Below are positions 52,051 to 60,887 of a stretch of DNA of 64,000 bases, one piece after another. The position numbers and the translations under genes were made by a program. How positions within the stretch are numbered: position 1 is the stretch's first letter; every line of letters starts with the position of its first letter. The notes under the pieces are model-generated. The model was not told the DNA's origin and ran no database searches. It saw only the letters and a list, made by a program, of their open reading frames with translations. This stretch comes from Sphaerisporangium sp. (GTDB taxonomy: Bacteria > Actinomycetota > Actinomycetes > Streptosporangiales > Streptosporangiaceae), in NCBI GenBank assembly GCA_025964675.1, contig JAOPYI010000074.1, positions 1 through 64,000 of the forward strand. Direction: 5' to 3'.

Positions 52051-52733
52051 CGGCGTGCTCCCTCCGACAGATGAGCGAGGATGAACTCACGCGCATCGGC
52101 GTGGTCGACGGCAAGGTGACCCGCCAGTGCCGCGGCGTCTGGTTTCGGTGGGTAGGTGGAGTTCGGGATTCCGACGACGAACAGCCCGGCGGCGTACGCG
52201 GCCCGGATGCCGTTGCCGGAGTCCTCCACGGCGAGTCCCCTGTGCGGGCTGATCCCGAGCCGGGAAACCGCCTCAAGATAGACGTCGGGGCTCGGCTTGC
52301 CGCGAGGAACCTCTTCGCTGGACACGGTCGCGGTGAAGAGGTCCGCCAGCTCATGGTGGTGGAGCACCGCGTCGATGGTCCTGCGGGCACCTGAGGATGC
52401 CAGCGCGATGGGCACCCGTGCGCTCACGCTGGTGACCAGCTCTCTCGCGCCGGGAAGAAGCTCGGCCTCGCCGCGCCCAATGCGTTCGACGAGGTCATCA
52501 ACGCAGTAGTCACGCGCCCGGTCCACATCGCCGGGCGCGCCGACGTGACCGGCCAGGTAGCCGGCCCACTCGGGCGCGCTCATGCCCTGGACGGACAGGG
52601 TGTCGGACAGCTCCCACGGGTGTCCCCTGGACTCGGAGAAGTCACGCCAGGCGGCCTCCCAGAGGTGCTCGCTCTCGGTGATCACGCCGTCCAGGTCGAA
52701 CACGACTCCATCGATGGTGCGGTCGTCGGTCAT
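52047..52733 (-). CDS. HAD-superfamily phosphatase, beta-phosphoglucomutase-like subfamily
   Basis: A 228-residue HAD hydrolase. Motif I is VVFDLDGVITESEHLWEAAW with the nucleophile Asp; motif II PIALASSGARRT; motif III/IV KPSPDVYLEAVSRLG and LAVEDSGNGIRAAYAAGLF. The subfamily includes sugar-phosphate phosphatases and beta-phosphoglucomutase. It is translationally coupled (ATGA and GTGA) to DeoR and DhaK genes. A repair or side-product phosphatase of the pathway is a reasonable guess. Confidence 0.87.
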   Translation of the reverse strand: MTDDRTIDGVVFDLDGVITESEHLWEAAWRDFSESRGHPWELSDTLSVQGMSAPEWAGYLAGHVGAPGDVDRARDYCVDDLVERIGRGEAELLPGARELVTSVSARVPIALASSGARRTIDAVLHHHELADLFTATVSSEEVPRGKPSPDVYLEAVSRLGISPHRGLAVEDSGNGIRAAYAAGLFVVGIPNSTYPPKPDAAALAGHLAVDHADAREFILAHLSEGARR

Positions 52734-53539
52734 GAGGCCACCTCCACAGCGACTCCGGCTCCCTCAAGGGCGGCGAGTGCCTGCGGGCTCGCCTCGGAGT
52801 CAGTGATCACTAGGTCAAAGACAGACAAGGGCGCCAACAGGTGAAGCGCGGTCTTTTCGAGCTTGCTGTGGTCCACCAGCAGGTAGCGCGCCGAGGCGGA
52901 CTCGATCATCGCGCGCTTGAACGCCACGATGCGGTCCTCCTGGTGGTAGCCGTGCCCGGCCGAGACGGCCGAGGTCGACATGAACAGCGCGTCGGCGTGG
53001 ATGGCCTGGATGGCCTCTATGGCATGCATGCCCTGAAACGAGTCGTGCAGCGGGTCGTAGTCGCCGCCGATCCCGATGACGCGGATGTCCGGCACGGCGC
53101 TCAGCTCCTTGAGCCCGGCGAGGAAGTTCGTGGCGACGTGCAGCGGCGCGAGCTCGCCGAGCCCGGGGATCAGGTGCAGAACGGTCGTCGAGTCGTCGAA
53201 TATCAACGACATGCCCGGCTCGATATGGCGCAGTGCGGCCTGGGCGATCTGACGCTTCTGTTCGATGGCGGCGGCGTGCCGGAACGCCACGCGGGACTCG
53301 AACACGCCGCTCGGCAGAGCCGTCGCGCCGCCGCGCGCCTTGCGCAGGACTCCCTGCCTCTCAAGCTCGTCGAGGTCACGGTGGATCGTCATGACGCTGA
53401 CGCCGAACCTCCCGGCGAGCTCCTGCGCCGCCATCGAGCCCTGGCCCAGGATGAGGTCGGCGATCTGGTTCTGGCGAGCCTTGTTTTTGCGCACGGGGGG
53501 GACCTTCTCGACGTCGGGGACGCTCCGAAGGTTCGTCAC
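52730..53539 (-). CDS. DeoR-family transcriptional repressor (sugar operon)
   Basis: A 269-residue DeoR/GlpR-type regulator. N-terminal helix-turn-helix (ELAGRFGVSVMTIHRDLDEL) and C-terminal sugar-phosphate-sensing domain (SLIFDDSTTVLHLIPGLG, LHVATNFLAGLKELS, FMSTSAVSAGHGYHQEDRIV, YLLVDHSKLEKTAL). It is encoded inside the minus-strand operon, coupled to glpD-like and HAD genes, so it is likely autoregulated. A second DeoR protein at 63043 has clear similarity in the effector domain. It probably senses an operon intermediate such as erythrulose phosphate. Candidate operators: inverted repeats in the divergent promoter region at 59872 and 59999. Confidence 0.9.
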   Translation of the reverse strand: MTNLRSVPDVEKVPPVRKNKARQNQIADLILGQGSMAAQELAGRFGVSVMTIHRDLDELERQGVLRKARGGATALPSGVFESRVAFRHAAAIEQKRQIAQAALRHIEPGMSLIFDDSTTVLHLIPGLGELAPLHVATNFLAGLKELSAVPDIRVIGIGGDYDPLHDSFQGMHAIEAIQAIHADALFMSTSAVSAGHGYHQEDRIVAFKRAMIESASARYLLVDHSKLEKTALHLLAPLSVFDLVITDSEASPQALAALEGAGVAVEVAS

Positions 53540-55266
53540 GGCCGGGCCTCGCGGTGAACCCGTCCGTCCGCCACCCGGAGCCGTGGGTCCCTGACGATAT
53601 CGCGCGCCGCCACCGCCGATTCGTCGTCGGGAAGGCGCTGTGAGGCCAGCTCCGCCTCGACTCTGGCGAGGGAGAATCCGAGCTCCTCGCGGACGCGGCC
53701 GGCGTCCCAACCGAGCTCCTTGCCGATCACCGGTGCGATCGCGCGGGCGGCGGTCGTGCCCCGGTCGTGCGACTCGATGGAGATGTGGGTACGGCGCGTC
53801 AGAATGTCGTCGAGGTGCAGCGCGCCCTCGTGCGTGACGGCGTAGACCGCCTCAGCGAGGAGGTAATCGGGTGCGCCTTCGATGGGCTGCCCGAGCTCTG
53901 GGCGCTCGGCGATCAGCGCGATCAGGTCCTCCGTCAGCGAACCGTAACGACGGAGGAGGTGGTCGATCCACGCGGGGGTGAGACCGCTGGACGCGGCGAG
54001 CCGGTCCCCGTGCGCCTTGGTCTCCGCGTAACCGACGGCGCCGATCAGGGGGACGCCGGCGGTGCGCGATGGGGGCACCTTCCGCCCGAGTCCCTTCACC
54101 GCCTCGTCGATCGCGTCCTCGGCCATCACGCGGTAGGTGGTGTACTTGCCGCCCGCGACCGTCGTGAAGCCGGGCACGGACGTCTCCACCGCGTGCTCGC
54201 GGCTGAGCTTGCTCGTCGCGCCCGCGTTGCCGCGGATGAGCGGGCGGAGCCCGGCGAAGACGCCGTCGATGTCGTTCCTGGTGAGCTTGGTCTCCAGTAC
54301 GGCGTTCACATTCCGCAGCAGGTAGTCGATGTCGGTCGAGGTCGCCGCCGGATGGTCGAGCCCGGCCGTCCAAGCCGTGTCCGTGGTGCCGATCAGCCAG
54401 TGGCGACCCCAGGCGCGGACGAACAGGACGCTGTCCTCGGCGCGTACGAACAGGGAGACGTCGCTTCGGATCTTCTCCCTCGGCACCATGATGTGGACGC
54501 CCTTGGACGCCTTCACACTGAAGCTGGGCCGGCCGCCGGCGAGCTTTTGCAACTCGTCGGTCCAGACACCGGCGGCGTTCACCACGTGCTTCGCGCGGAT
54601 GGCGAAGGTCGCTCCGGTCTCGAGATCCCGCACCTCCGCGCCGCGGACCGCGCCGTCCGACGTGGTGAGGCCGACGACCTTGACGGCGGAGGCGACGTCC
54701 GCGCCGTGGGCCGCGGCGGTGCGGACCAGTTCGAGGGTGTGGCGCGAGTCGTCGATCTGGGTGTCGTAGAACGTGATCGCGCCGACCAGCCGGCTGTGCT
54801 TGAGACCAGGCGCCAGACGCCGTACCCCCTTGAGGGACAGGTGCTTGTGGCGGGGCACCGCGCCCGCACCTCCGATCGTGTCGTACAGCATGAGGCCGGC
54901 GCCCATGTAGGCGCGCTCCCAGACCCGGTGGTGGAGCGGGTAGAGGAAGCGGATGGGCTTCACGAGGTGGGGCGCGAGGTGTTTCAGGAGCAACCGGCGC
55001 TCGCGCAACGACTCGCGGACGAGGCCGAAGTTGAACTGTTCGAGGTAGCGAAGGCCTCCGTGGATGAGCTTGCCGGACCGGCTAGAGGTGCCGGCCGCAT
55101 AGTCACGCATCTCGACGAGAGCGACCACCAGCCCGCGTGTGGCCGCATCGAGTGCGGCCCCGGCGCCGGTGACACCGCCACCGATCACGAGAACGTCGTA
55201 GTCCGTGCTGGCGAGTCGAGCCAAGGCTTCCGCGCGGTTCGCGGGGCCCAGTTGGCCGTTCGACAT
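53536..55266 (-). CDS. GlpD-family FAD dehydrogenase (glycerol-3-phosphate or EryB-like)
   Basis: A 576-residue FAD-dependent glycerol-3-phosphate dehydrogenase-type oxidoreductase. FAD motif YDVLVIGGGVTGAGAALDAA, the GTSSRSGKLIHGGLRYLEQF signature, LIGTTDTAWTAGLDHPAAT and FAGLRPLIRGNAGATSKLSR, TVAGGKYTTYRVMAEDAIDE are family-typical. In Brucella the related EryB oxidises erythritol-4-phosphate; in the island context this or a similar polyol phosphate is possible. It is followed at a GTGA overlap by the DeoR gene. A second, broken copy lies at 60056-60887. Confidence 0.9.
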   Translation of the reverse strand: MSNGQLGPANRAEALARLASTDYDVLVIGGGVTGAGAALDAATRGLVVALVEMRDYAAGTSSRSGKLIHGGLRYLEQFNFGLVRESLRERRLLLKHLAPHLVKPIRFLYPLHHRVWERAYMGAGLMLYDTIGGAGAVPRHKHLSLKGVRRLAPGLKHSRLVGAITFYDTQIDDSRHTLELVRTAAAHGADVASAVKVVGLTTSDGAVRGAEVRDLETGATFAIRAKHVVNAAGVWTDELQKLAGGRPSFSVKASKGVHIMVPREKIRSDVSLFVRAEDSVLFVRAWGRHWLIGTTDTAWTAGLDHPAATSTDIDYLLRNVNAVLETKLTRNDIDGVFAGLRPLIRGNAGATSKLSREHAVETSVPGFTTVAGGKYTTYRVMAEDAIDEAVKGLGRKVPPSRTAGVPLIGAVGYAETKAHGDRLAASSGLTPAWIDHLLRRYGSLTEDLIALIAERPELGQPIEGAPDYLLAEAVYAVTHEGALHLDDILTRRTHISIESHDRGTTAARAIAPVIGKELGWDAGRVREELGFSLARVEAELASQRLPDDESAVAARDIVRDPRLRVADGRVHREARP

Positions 55267-55373
55267 GCGCTTTCGTCCTCCCTTCTGGCAGACGACTGCG
55301 GATGGTGGATTGGGGTGTGCCGGCCGTCGCGGGGCGACGGCCGGCCCATAGCCCGGTCCCCGATGCCGCGTGC

Positions 55374-56372
55374 TTACTTCTCCATAACGAACGGAGAGGT
55401 GTACTTGTCGGCGTTGTCCTTGGTGATCAGCACACAGTCGATGCTCTGCTTCTCATCGGGGACGCCCGTCTTGCCGGTCTTGAGGTACTCGACGGCCTGG
55501 GCGACGGCGTTCGTCGTGCCCTGGACGATGGGCTGGAGCACGGTGGCGACCATGGTCCCGGACCGGACCGCGTTGACGGCGTCGGCGCTTCCGTCGAAGC
55601 CGAGGACCTTCACCTTGTCGAGCATCTTGGCGCCCTTGAGAGCCTCGATCGCGCCGAGAGCCATCTCGTCGTTGCCGGCGATGACACCGGTCATGTCGGG
55701 GTGGGCCGCGATGAGGCCCTCCATCTTGTCCTTGCCCTGCGCGCGGTCCCAGTTCGCCGTCTCCTGGCCGAGCTTCTTGAGGTCGGGGTAGGCGGAGATG
55801 ACGGCGGCGTAACCGTCGGAACGCACCTTGGCGTTGTTGTCGGTGGGGTTGCCGAACAGCTCGACGTACTTGCCCTTGCCGCCCATCGCCTTCACCCACG
55901 CCTCGGCACCGATCGTGGCGCCCTGGGCGTTGTTGGAGATGATCTGCGACTTGGCGATGCCCTGCTTGGAGATCTCGGCGTTCACGAGGAGCACCGGGAT
56001 ACCCGCGTCGGTGGCCTTCTGGACCGCGGCCACGGACTCGTCGGCGCCGGCCGGGTCGAGGATGATGGCCTTGACCTTGTTGCTGATAGCGGTGTCGATC
56101 AACTGGTTCTGCTTGTCGGCGTCGGCCCCGTGGGCGTTGACCGTGGCCTTGTACCCGGCCTTCTCGATCTCGGCCTTGGCGGTGTTCGCCTCCGCCTGCC
56201 AGTAGGAGTTGGCGAGGTCCACCGTGATGACGGCGATGGTTCCGCCCTGGGAACCTCCACCTGCGGCGGGGGCGGCACTCGACGAGGCGGTGCTGGAACT
56301 CGAGCCGCCGCAGGAGGCGAGGCTGAGTGCCATGACGCCCATCGCGGCAACGACGGCAATCTTTCGGAACAT
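55374..56372 (-). CDS. Ribose-type ABC transporter substrate-binding lipoprotein
   Basis: A 332-residue periplasmic-binding protein family 4 (ribose/xylose-type) member with a lipobox (LASCGG, about residues 18-23; cleavage before Cys). The mature protein starts with a Ser-rich linker, then GTIAVITVDLANSYWQAEAN, and carries the family hinge segments AIILDPAGADESVAAVQKAT and VIAGNDEMALGAIEALKGAK. It binds a sugar or polyol outside the cell. Encoded between permease and dehydrogenase. The ligand specificity is unknown. Confidence 0.9.
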   Translation of the reverse strand: MFRKIAVVAAMGVMALSLASCGGSSSSTASSSAAPAAGGGSQGGTIAVITVDLANSYWQAEANTAKAEIEKAGYKATVNAHGADADKQNQLIDTAISNKVKAIILDPAGADESVAAVQKATDAGIPVLLVNAEISKQGIAKSQIISNNAQGATIGAEAWVKAMGGKGKYVELFGNPTDNNAKVRSDGYAAVISAYPDLKKLGQETANWDRAQGKDKMEGLIAAHPDMTGVIAGNDEMALGAIEALKGAKMLDKVKVLGFDGSADAVNAVRSGTMVATVLQPIVQGTTNAVAQAVEYLKTGKTGVPDEKQSIDCVLITKDNADKYTSPFVMEK

Positions 56373-56435
56373 CTGGAGCCTTTCAGAACGCGGGTTGTGC
56401 AGACGCGAACGGGGGGCCGTCCGGGTTACGCCGGG

Positions 56436-57545
56436 CTACACCGGGGCGGGTGTACGCTCCGACGGCTTGGGGGGTGACACCGCTGCTTTCGCCGAGCGGC
56501 GCTTCTGAAGGGTCTGCTGGAGCTGGTCCAGCGCGACCGCGACGATGATGACGGCGCCCTTGATGATCTGCTGCCAGAACTGGGAGACGCCGATGAGGAC
56601 CAGGCCGTCGACGAGAAAGCCGATGACGAAGGCGCCGATGAGGGTGCCGCGGATGGTGCCGCGCCCACCGGAGAGCGCGGCGCCGCCGATCACCACGGCG
56701 GCTATGGCGTTGAGCTCGAAGAACTCACCGGCGGCGGGGGTGGCGGAGGACAGGTCCCCCGTCAGGAGCAGGCCGACGGCCGCCGCGCACAGGCCGGAGA
56801 GTACGTAGATTCGGGTCTGCACCTTTTTCACGGGCACACCGGACAGCTCGGCCGCACGCTCGTTTCCCCCGGTCGCGTAGAGCCAGCGGCCGAACGGGCT
56901 CTTGCTGAGCACCACCGCGAAGATCGCCGCGAAGAGGATCATCGCCCAGACCGGCATGGGGAGACCGAGCGGTGCACCCTTGAGGAAGGTGAGGAATCCC
57001 GTGTTGCCGAGTCCCGCCTCTCCTTCGAGACTGGAGAACGGGGTGCCGTTCGTGATCAGCAGCGCGATCCCACGGGCGACGTACAGCATGCCGAGCGTCG
57101 CGATGAACGGCGCGACCTTGAGTCTCGCCACCACAACGCCGTTCACGTAGCCGACCAGGGTCCCGACGCCGAGGGAGACGATGATCACGACCCAGACGGC
57201 GGGGTAGAGGAAGACGTTGAGACTCTTGATCTCAAGTCCCTGCAGCAGCATGCCGGCGACGACACCCGACAGGCCGACGGTAGAACCGACCGACAGGTCG
57301 ATGCCGCCGTTGAGGATCACCAGGAGCATCCCGATCGCCAGGATGGCGTTCATCGCGACGTGCCGGGTCATGATGATGAGGTTGTCGGCGCTGAGGAAGT
57401 TGGGGGACAGTAGCGAGAAGACGACCACGATGAGCAGAAGCGCGAACAGCGCGCGCCCTTCCATCATCAGGGCCCTGAGATTGATCTTGCGGGAGGTGTC
57501 CTGCGCTGCCGCGGCCTTCCCTGCGGCGTGGCTCAACTCACTCAC
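56436..57545 (-). CDS. Ribose-type ABC transporter permease
   Basis: A 369-residue CUT2-family permease with about eight to ten membrane helices (ALFALLLIVVVFSLLSPNFLS, MNAILAIGMLLVILNGGIDL, and the C-terminal GRGTIRGTLIGAFVIGFLVD). The signature NGGIDLSVGSTVGLSGVVAG and AFVIGF fits the RbsC/XylH type. GTG 57545 overlaps the ATPase stop by eight bases. It forms the importer with the neighbouring ATPase and binding protein. Confidence 0.9.
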   Translation of the reverse strand: MSELSHAAGKAAAAQDTSRKINLRALMMEGRALFALLLIVVVFSLLSPNFLSADNLIIMTRHVAMNAILAIGMLLVILNGGIDLSVGSTVGLSGVVAGMLLQGLEIKSLNVFLYPAVWVVIIVSLGVGTLVGYVNGVVVARLKVAPFIATLGMLYVARGIALLITNGTPFSSLEGEAGLGNTGFLTFLKGAPLGLPMPVWAMILFAAIFAVVLSKSPFGRWLYATGGNERAAELSGVPVKKVQTRIYVLSGLCAAAVGLLLTGDLSSATPAAGEFFELNAIAAVVIGGAALSGGRGTIRGTLIGAFVIGFLVDGLVLIGVSQFWQQIIKGAVIIVAVALDQLQQTLQKRRSAKAAVSPPKPSERTPAPV

Positions 57546-59124
57546 TGGGCGTTCCAATCGGGTGGATGCCGACCTCGGACTCGCCGGAGGCCGCCATGAT
57601 CTCTTCACGTGATGCCGTGTAGGGGTCGAACTCCCTGACGACCCGGCCCTTGGACATCACGACGATGCGGTGCGACGCGGTGATCGCCTCGCCGATCTCG
57701 CTGGTCACGTAGAGGACCGCGAGACCCTTCTTCGCCTCACGGAAGAGCAGGGAGAAGATCTCACCCTTAGCGCCGACGTCGATGCCGCGGGTCGGCTCGT
57801 CGAGCAGGAGCACCTTCGGGTCGGTCAGCAGCATCTTGCCGATCACGACTTTCTGCTGGTTCCCGCCGCTCAGCGACGTGATCGCCGCACCGGGACCGGG
57901 GGTCTTCACCCGGACCTCGGAGATGCCGTCCCTGATCCTGCTGGACTCACGCCCGCGGGAGATCAGGAATCTCTTGGTCAGTTCCAGCAGGCTCGACAGC
58001 GACAGGTTCTGGCCGACGGACATCGACTGGACCAGTCCGTCGCGCTGCCGGTCCTCGGGGACGAGGCCGATACCGAGCTTGATACGTTCGATGATCGACG
58101 TGCCGGAGATGTCGATGCCGGAGATGTCACCGCCGCCGAGTTTGACGCTGCCGGAGGCGATGGCGCCGCGACCGGCCAGTGCCTCGACCAGCTCGGTCCG
58201 GCCGGCGCCCATGAGTCCGTACAGGCAGACGATCTCGCCGTGCCTGACCGTCAGTGAGACGTCGTTGACCGCGAGGCGGCCCTCGCCTGCGGCGTCGACG
58301 ACCTTGAGGTGCTCGATGCTCAGCGCGACATCGCCGTAATCGCGCTCCTCGCCGCGGAAGTCGTACTCCGCGGCTCGCCCGACCATCTTGCCGACGACCC
58401 AGGGAAGGTCGATGTTGGCGGCGTCCTCGGTGGCCACTAGTTCGCCGTCGCGGAACACGACCGCGTGGTCGGAGATGGCGATCGCCTCCTCCAGGTGATG
58501 GGAGATGTAGACGATCGCGACCCCGTTGCCGGTGAGGTCCTTGATCACCTTGAACAGGACCTCGACCTCCGAGGCGCTGAGCGCGGAGGTGGGCTCGTCC
58601 ATGATGAGGATGCGGGCGTCCATCGCCAGGGCCCGGGCGATCTCGACGATCTGCTGCTGCCCGAGGCGGAGGTCGGCGACGAGCGTGTTCGGGTCGATCT
58701 TCTCCTCAAGGCGCTCCATGAGCCCTCGGACGATCTTGCGTTCGCCCCGGTAGTCCACCGTGCCGAACGCGCGAGTGCGCTCCCTGCCGATAAAGATGTT
58801 GTCGCGCACGCTCATGTTGGGACAGAGGTTGAGCTCCTGGTGGATGATCGAGATGCCGTGGTCGACCGCCTGGTTGGGCGACCGCAGCTCGATCCGCTCC
58901 CCGTCGAGCTCGAGGTGTCCGCCGGTGGGTGACTCCACTCCGGCGAGGATCTTCATCAGCGTGGACTTGCCGGCGCCGTTCTCGCCGAACAGTACGGTGA
59001 CCTTGCCGCGCTTCACCTCGAAGTTGACGCCCTTCAGTGCCTGCGTCGCGCCGTACGTCTTGGTGATGTCAACTGCCCGGAGTACGACCTCCGGCTGCCG
59101 AGGGCTCGCGGCTTCCTGGAACAT
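57538..59124 (-). CDS. Ribose-type ABC transporter ATPase (double domain)
   Basis: A 528-residue fused ATPase of the RbsA type. First half: Walker A LFGENGAGKSTLMKILAG, ABC signature LRLGQQQIVEIARAL, Walker B RILIMDEPTSALS. Second half: LYGLMGAGRTELVEAL, LSGGNQQKVVIGKM, LLLDEPTRGIDVG. The first-half signature is LRLGQQQ rather than LSGGQQQ, but this is common in the CUT2 class. ATG 59124 overlaps the DUF2291 stop by one base. Confidence 0.93.
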   Translation of the reverse strand: MFQEAASPRQPEVVLRAVDITKTYGATQALKGVNFEVKRGKVTVLFGENGAGKSTLMKILAGVESPTGGHLELDGERIELRSPNQAVDHGISIIHQELNLCPNMSVRDNIFIGRERTRAFGTVDYRGERKIVRGLMERLEEKIDPNTLVADLRLGQQQIVEIARALAMDARILIMDEPTSALSASEVEVLFKVIKDLTGNGVAIVYISHHLEEAIAISDHAVVFRDGELVATEDAANIDLPWVVGKMVGRAAEYDFRGEERDYGDVALSIEHLKVVDAAGEGRLAVNDVSLTVRHGEIVCLYGLMGAGRTELVEALAGRGAIASGSVKLGGGDISGIDISGTSIIERIKLGIGLVPEDRQRDGLVQSMSVGQNLSLSSLLELTKRFLISRGRESSRIRDGISEVRVKTPGPGAAITSLSGGNQQKVVIGKMLLTDPKVLLLDEPTRGIDVGAKGEIFSLLFREAKKGLAVLYVTSEIGEAITASHRIVVMSKGRVVREFDPYTASREEIMAASGESEVGIHPIGTPSE

Positions 59125-59780
59125 CAGCCCGCCGTCTCGATCTTGACGGGCGTGATCAGGTAGCTGCTGTCGGGGCCCGTGTTGGTCACGTATACGCCGA
59201 CCACCGAGGTGTTCTTGCCACGCGAGGAGGCGGCGTCGACCTTGCCGGTCACGTTCGCGAGCGTCTTGGCCTTCAGCTCGTTGGCCACCTGCTGGTAGTC
59301 GGTCTGGTTCTCGAAGTCCTTGAACTTGATCGTCCCGGTGACGTCGCGCAGGGCCGTGCCATTGACGGCCGGGCCGATGGCGACGCGTACGACGCTGTCC
59401 TTGGGCAGGCCGGGCACCTTGACGGTCAGGAAGTCCGCGTCGACTTCGGTGATCTTGCCGGTGAAGGTCACCGGGATCGCGTACTTGTCGGTCCCCGCGA
59501 CGTTGCCGTACTTCACGCCGGCGGCCGCGGGGTCGGCGACGACCGCGGCGGCGACCTCATTAAGACCTTTGGCCTTCGCCTCAACGGCACTGACGATCTT
59601 GGGGTACTGGGCGGTGGCGAAGGTCTTGGCGTTGAACTGCGCGGGGTTGATCGCGGAGACCTCCGCTCGCGACAGGACCTTCGTGTTCAGCGCCATGGCG
59701 ATCAAGAGGACGACTATCACGGCAGGCCAGGCATAGCGCGCGAGCGTGTGAGGCGAGCGGGGGACGGCTGCTGTACTCAT
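59124..59780 (-). CDS. DUF2291 family protein, transporter-associated
   Basis: A 218-residue DUF2291 protein with an N-terminal membrane anchor (WPAVIVVLLIAMALNTKVLS) and an extracytoplasmic domain (FNAKTFATAQYPKIVSAVEA, then VTFTGKITEVDADFLTVKVP and VVRVAIGPAVNGTALRDVTG). DUF2291 proteins are encoded at the head of ribose/erythritol-type ABC transporter operons in actinobacteria and proteobacteria; they may be accessory lipoproteins. It is the first gene of the minus operon. The start at 59780 is chosen for its position ahead of the membrane anchor; upstream codons are in frame as far as 59807. Confidence 0.78.
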   Translation of the reverse strand: MSTAAVPRSPHTLARYAWPAVIVVLLIAMALNTKVLSRAEVSAINPAQFNAKTFATAQYPKIVSAVEAKAKGLNEVAAAVVADPAAAGVKYGNVAGTDKYAIPVTFTGKITEVDADFLTVKVPGLPKDSVVRVAIGPAVNGTALRDVTGTIKFKDFENQTDYQQVANELKAKTLANVTGKVDAASSRGKNTSVVGVYVTNTGPDSSYLITPVKIETAG

Positions 59781-60055
59781 CGGACTCGGGTGGCTCCTTT
59801 CCAGCAATCGCGCGGGGCGTGCGGCGGTCCGGGGGCAAGATGCGGGGACTTGTCACGCGTTCACGAGAACGTAACAGTAGATATTGTTATTAATCAAGAT
59901 TTTTCGTTACCTGCACCAGAAAATCTCCCGGACCGTCACGCAGATGACGACATAGTGGACTTATCACCCAGATCACGGTATCTTCTGCCGTCAGTCACGT
60001 TAGAACTAACATCAAACCCCTCGCCGAGCGGTGAGATAATCACGCAGGGATCGCG
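59781..60055. promoter_or_regulatory. Divergent promoter region with candidate DeoR operators
   Basis: The only marked AT-rich stretch of the window lies between the two divergent sugar operons. TAACA (59872-59876) and TGTTA (59885-59889) form an inverted repeat with eight bases between; GTTAG (59999-60003) and CTAAC (60006-60010) form another with two bases between. Either may be a repressor-binding site for the two DeoR proteins. A -10 or -35 cannot be assigned with confidence. Confidence 0.4.
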
Positions 60056-60887
60056 ATGAGCAGCTACCGAGACCGCTCCCTCCAGCGTCTTCAGGATGAT
60101 TTCGACCTGCTCGTCATCGGGGGAGGCGTACGGGCTCGGCATCGCGGGACGCCGCCGACCGTGGCCTTTCCGTGCTGGTGATCGACAAGGGAGACTGGGG
60201 CAGCGGCACGTCCTCGTGGTCGTCACGCATGATCCACGGTGGGCTCAAGTACCTCGAGAAACTCGAAGTGGGGCTCGTCAGGGAGTCGCTGCGCGACCGC
60301 GAGTGGTTGCTGCGGCACGCGCCGCACCTCGTCGCGCCGTTGCCGTTCCTGCTGCCGTTCTACAAGAACAACAGGCACCACCGGCTCGCACTCCGCGCCG
60401 GCATGGTTCTCTACGACCTCCTCTCCTACGACAAGTCGCTGCCGAGGCATCGCGCAAGGGGGCGCGACGAGACCGCGGCCCTGCTGCCAGGTCTGTCACG
60501 AGACGGGCTCCAGGGCTCGGCGCTCTACTACGACGCACAGGTCCAGTACGCCGAGCGACTCTGCGTCGAGACCCTTCTCGCCGCGCGCACCGCCGGGGCC
60601 GTCACCCTCAACTTCACCGAGTCGACCGCACTGCGCGTCGAGCACGGCCGCGTGGTCGGGGCGTCGGTTCGCGATGCGGTCACCGGCAAGAACCACGAGG
60701 TCAGGGCACGGTTCACTGTCAACGTGGCGGGCCCGTGGGTCGACGCCGTGCTCTCCGGTGCTTCGCCCGTCCCCGAGCGGCTCATCGGCGGGACGAAGGG
60801 CACGCACCTCGTCGTCGAACCGTTCCCCCGCTCCCCCGACTTCGCGATGCACTACGAGGCGATCAGCGACGGCCGTCCCCTCATGGT
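60056..60887 (+). pseudogene. GlpD/EryB-like dehydrogenase, frameshifted and 3'-truncated
   Basis: From ATG 60056 the frame begins as a GlpD-family enzyme (RLQDDFDLLVIGGGV) but then breaks. The normal reading resumes in another frame as VLVIDKGDWGSGTSSWSSRM, then IHGGLKYLEKLEVGLVRESL. Comparing with the family FAD motif (GGGVYGLGIARDAADRG) the break is explained by loss of TA from GTATAC and of CG from GCGCGG near 60127-60145, four bases in all. The 3' half is also missing: after DGRPLMV near 60884-60892 the sequence becomes the FGGY kinase below. About half of a normal GlpD is gone. It cannot be functional as it stands unless recoded. Confidence 0.75.
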
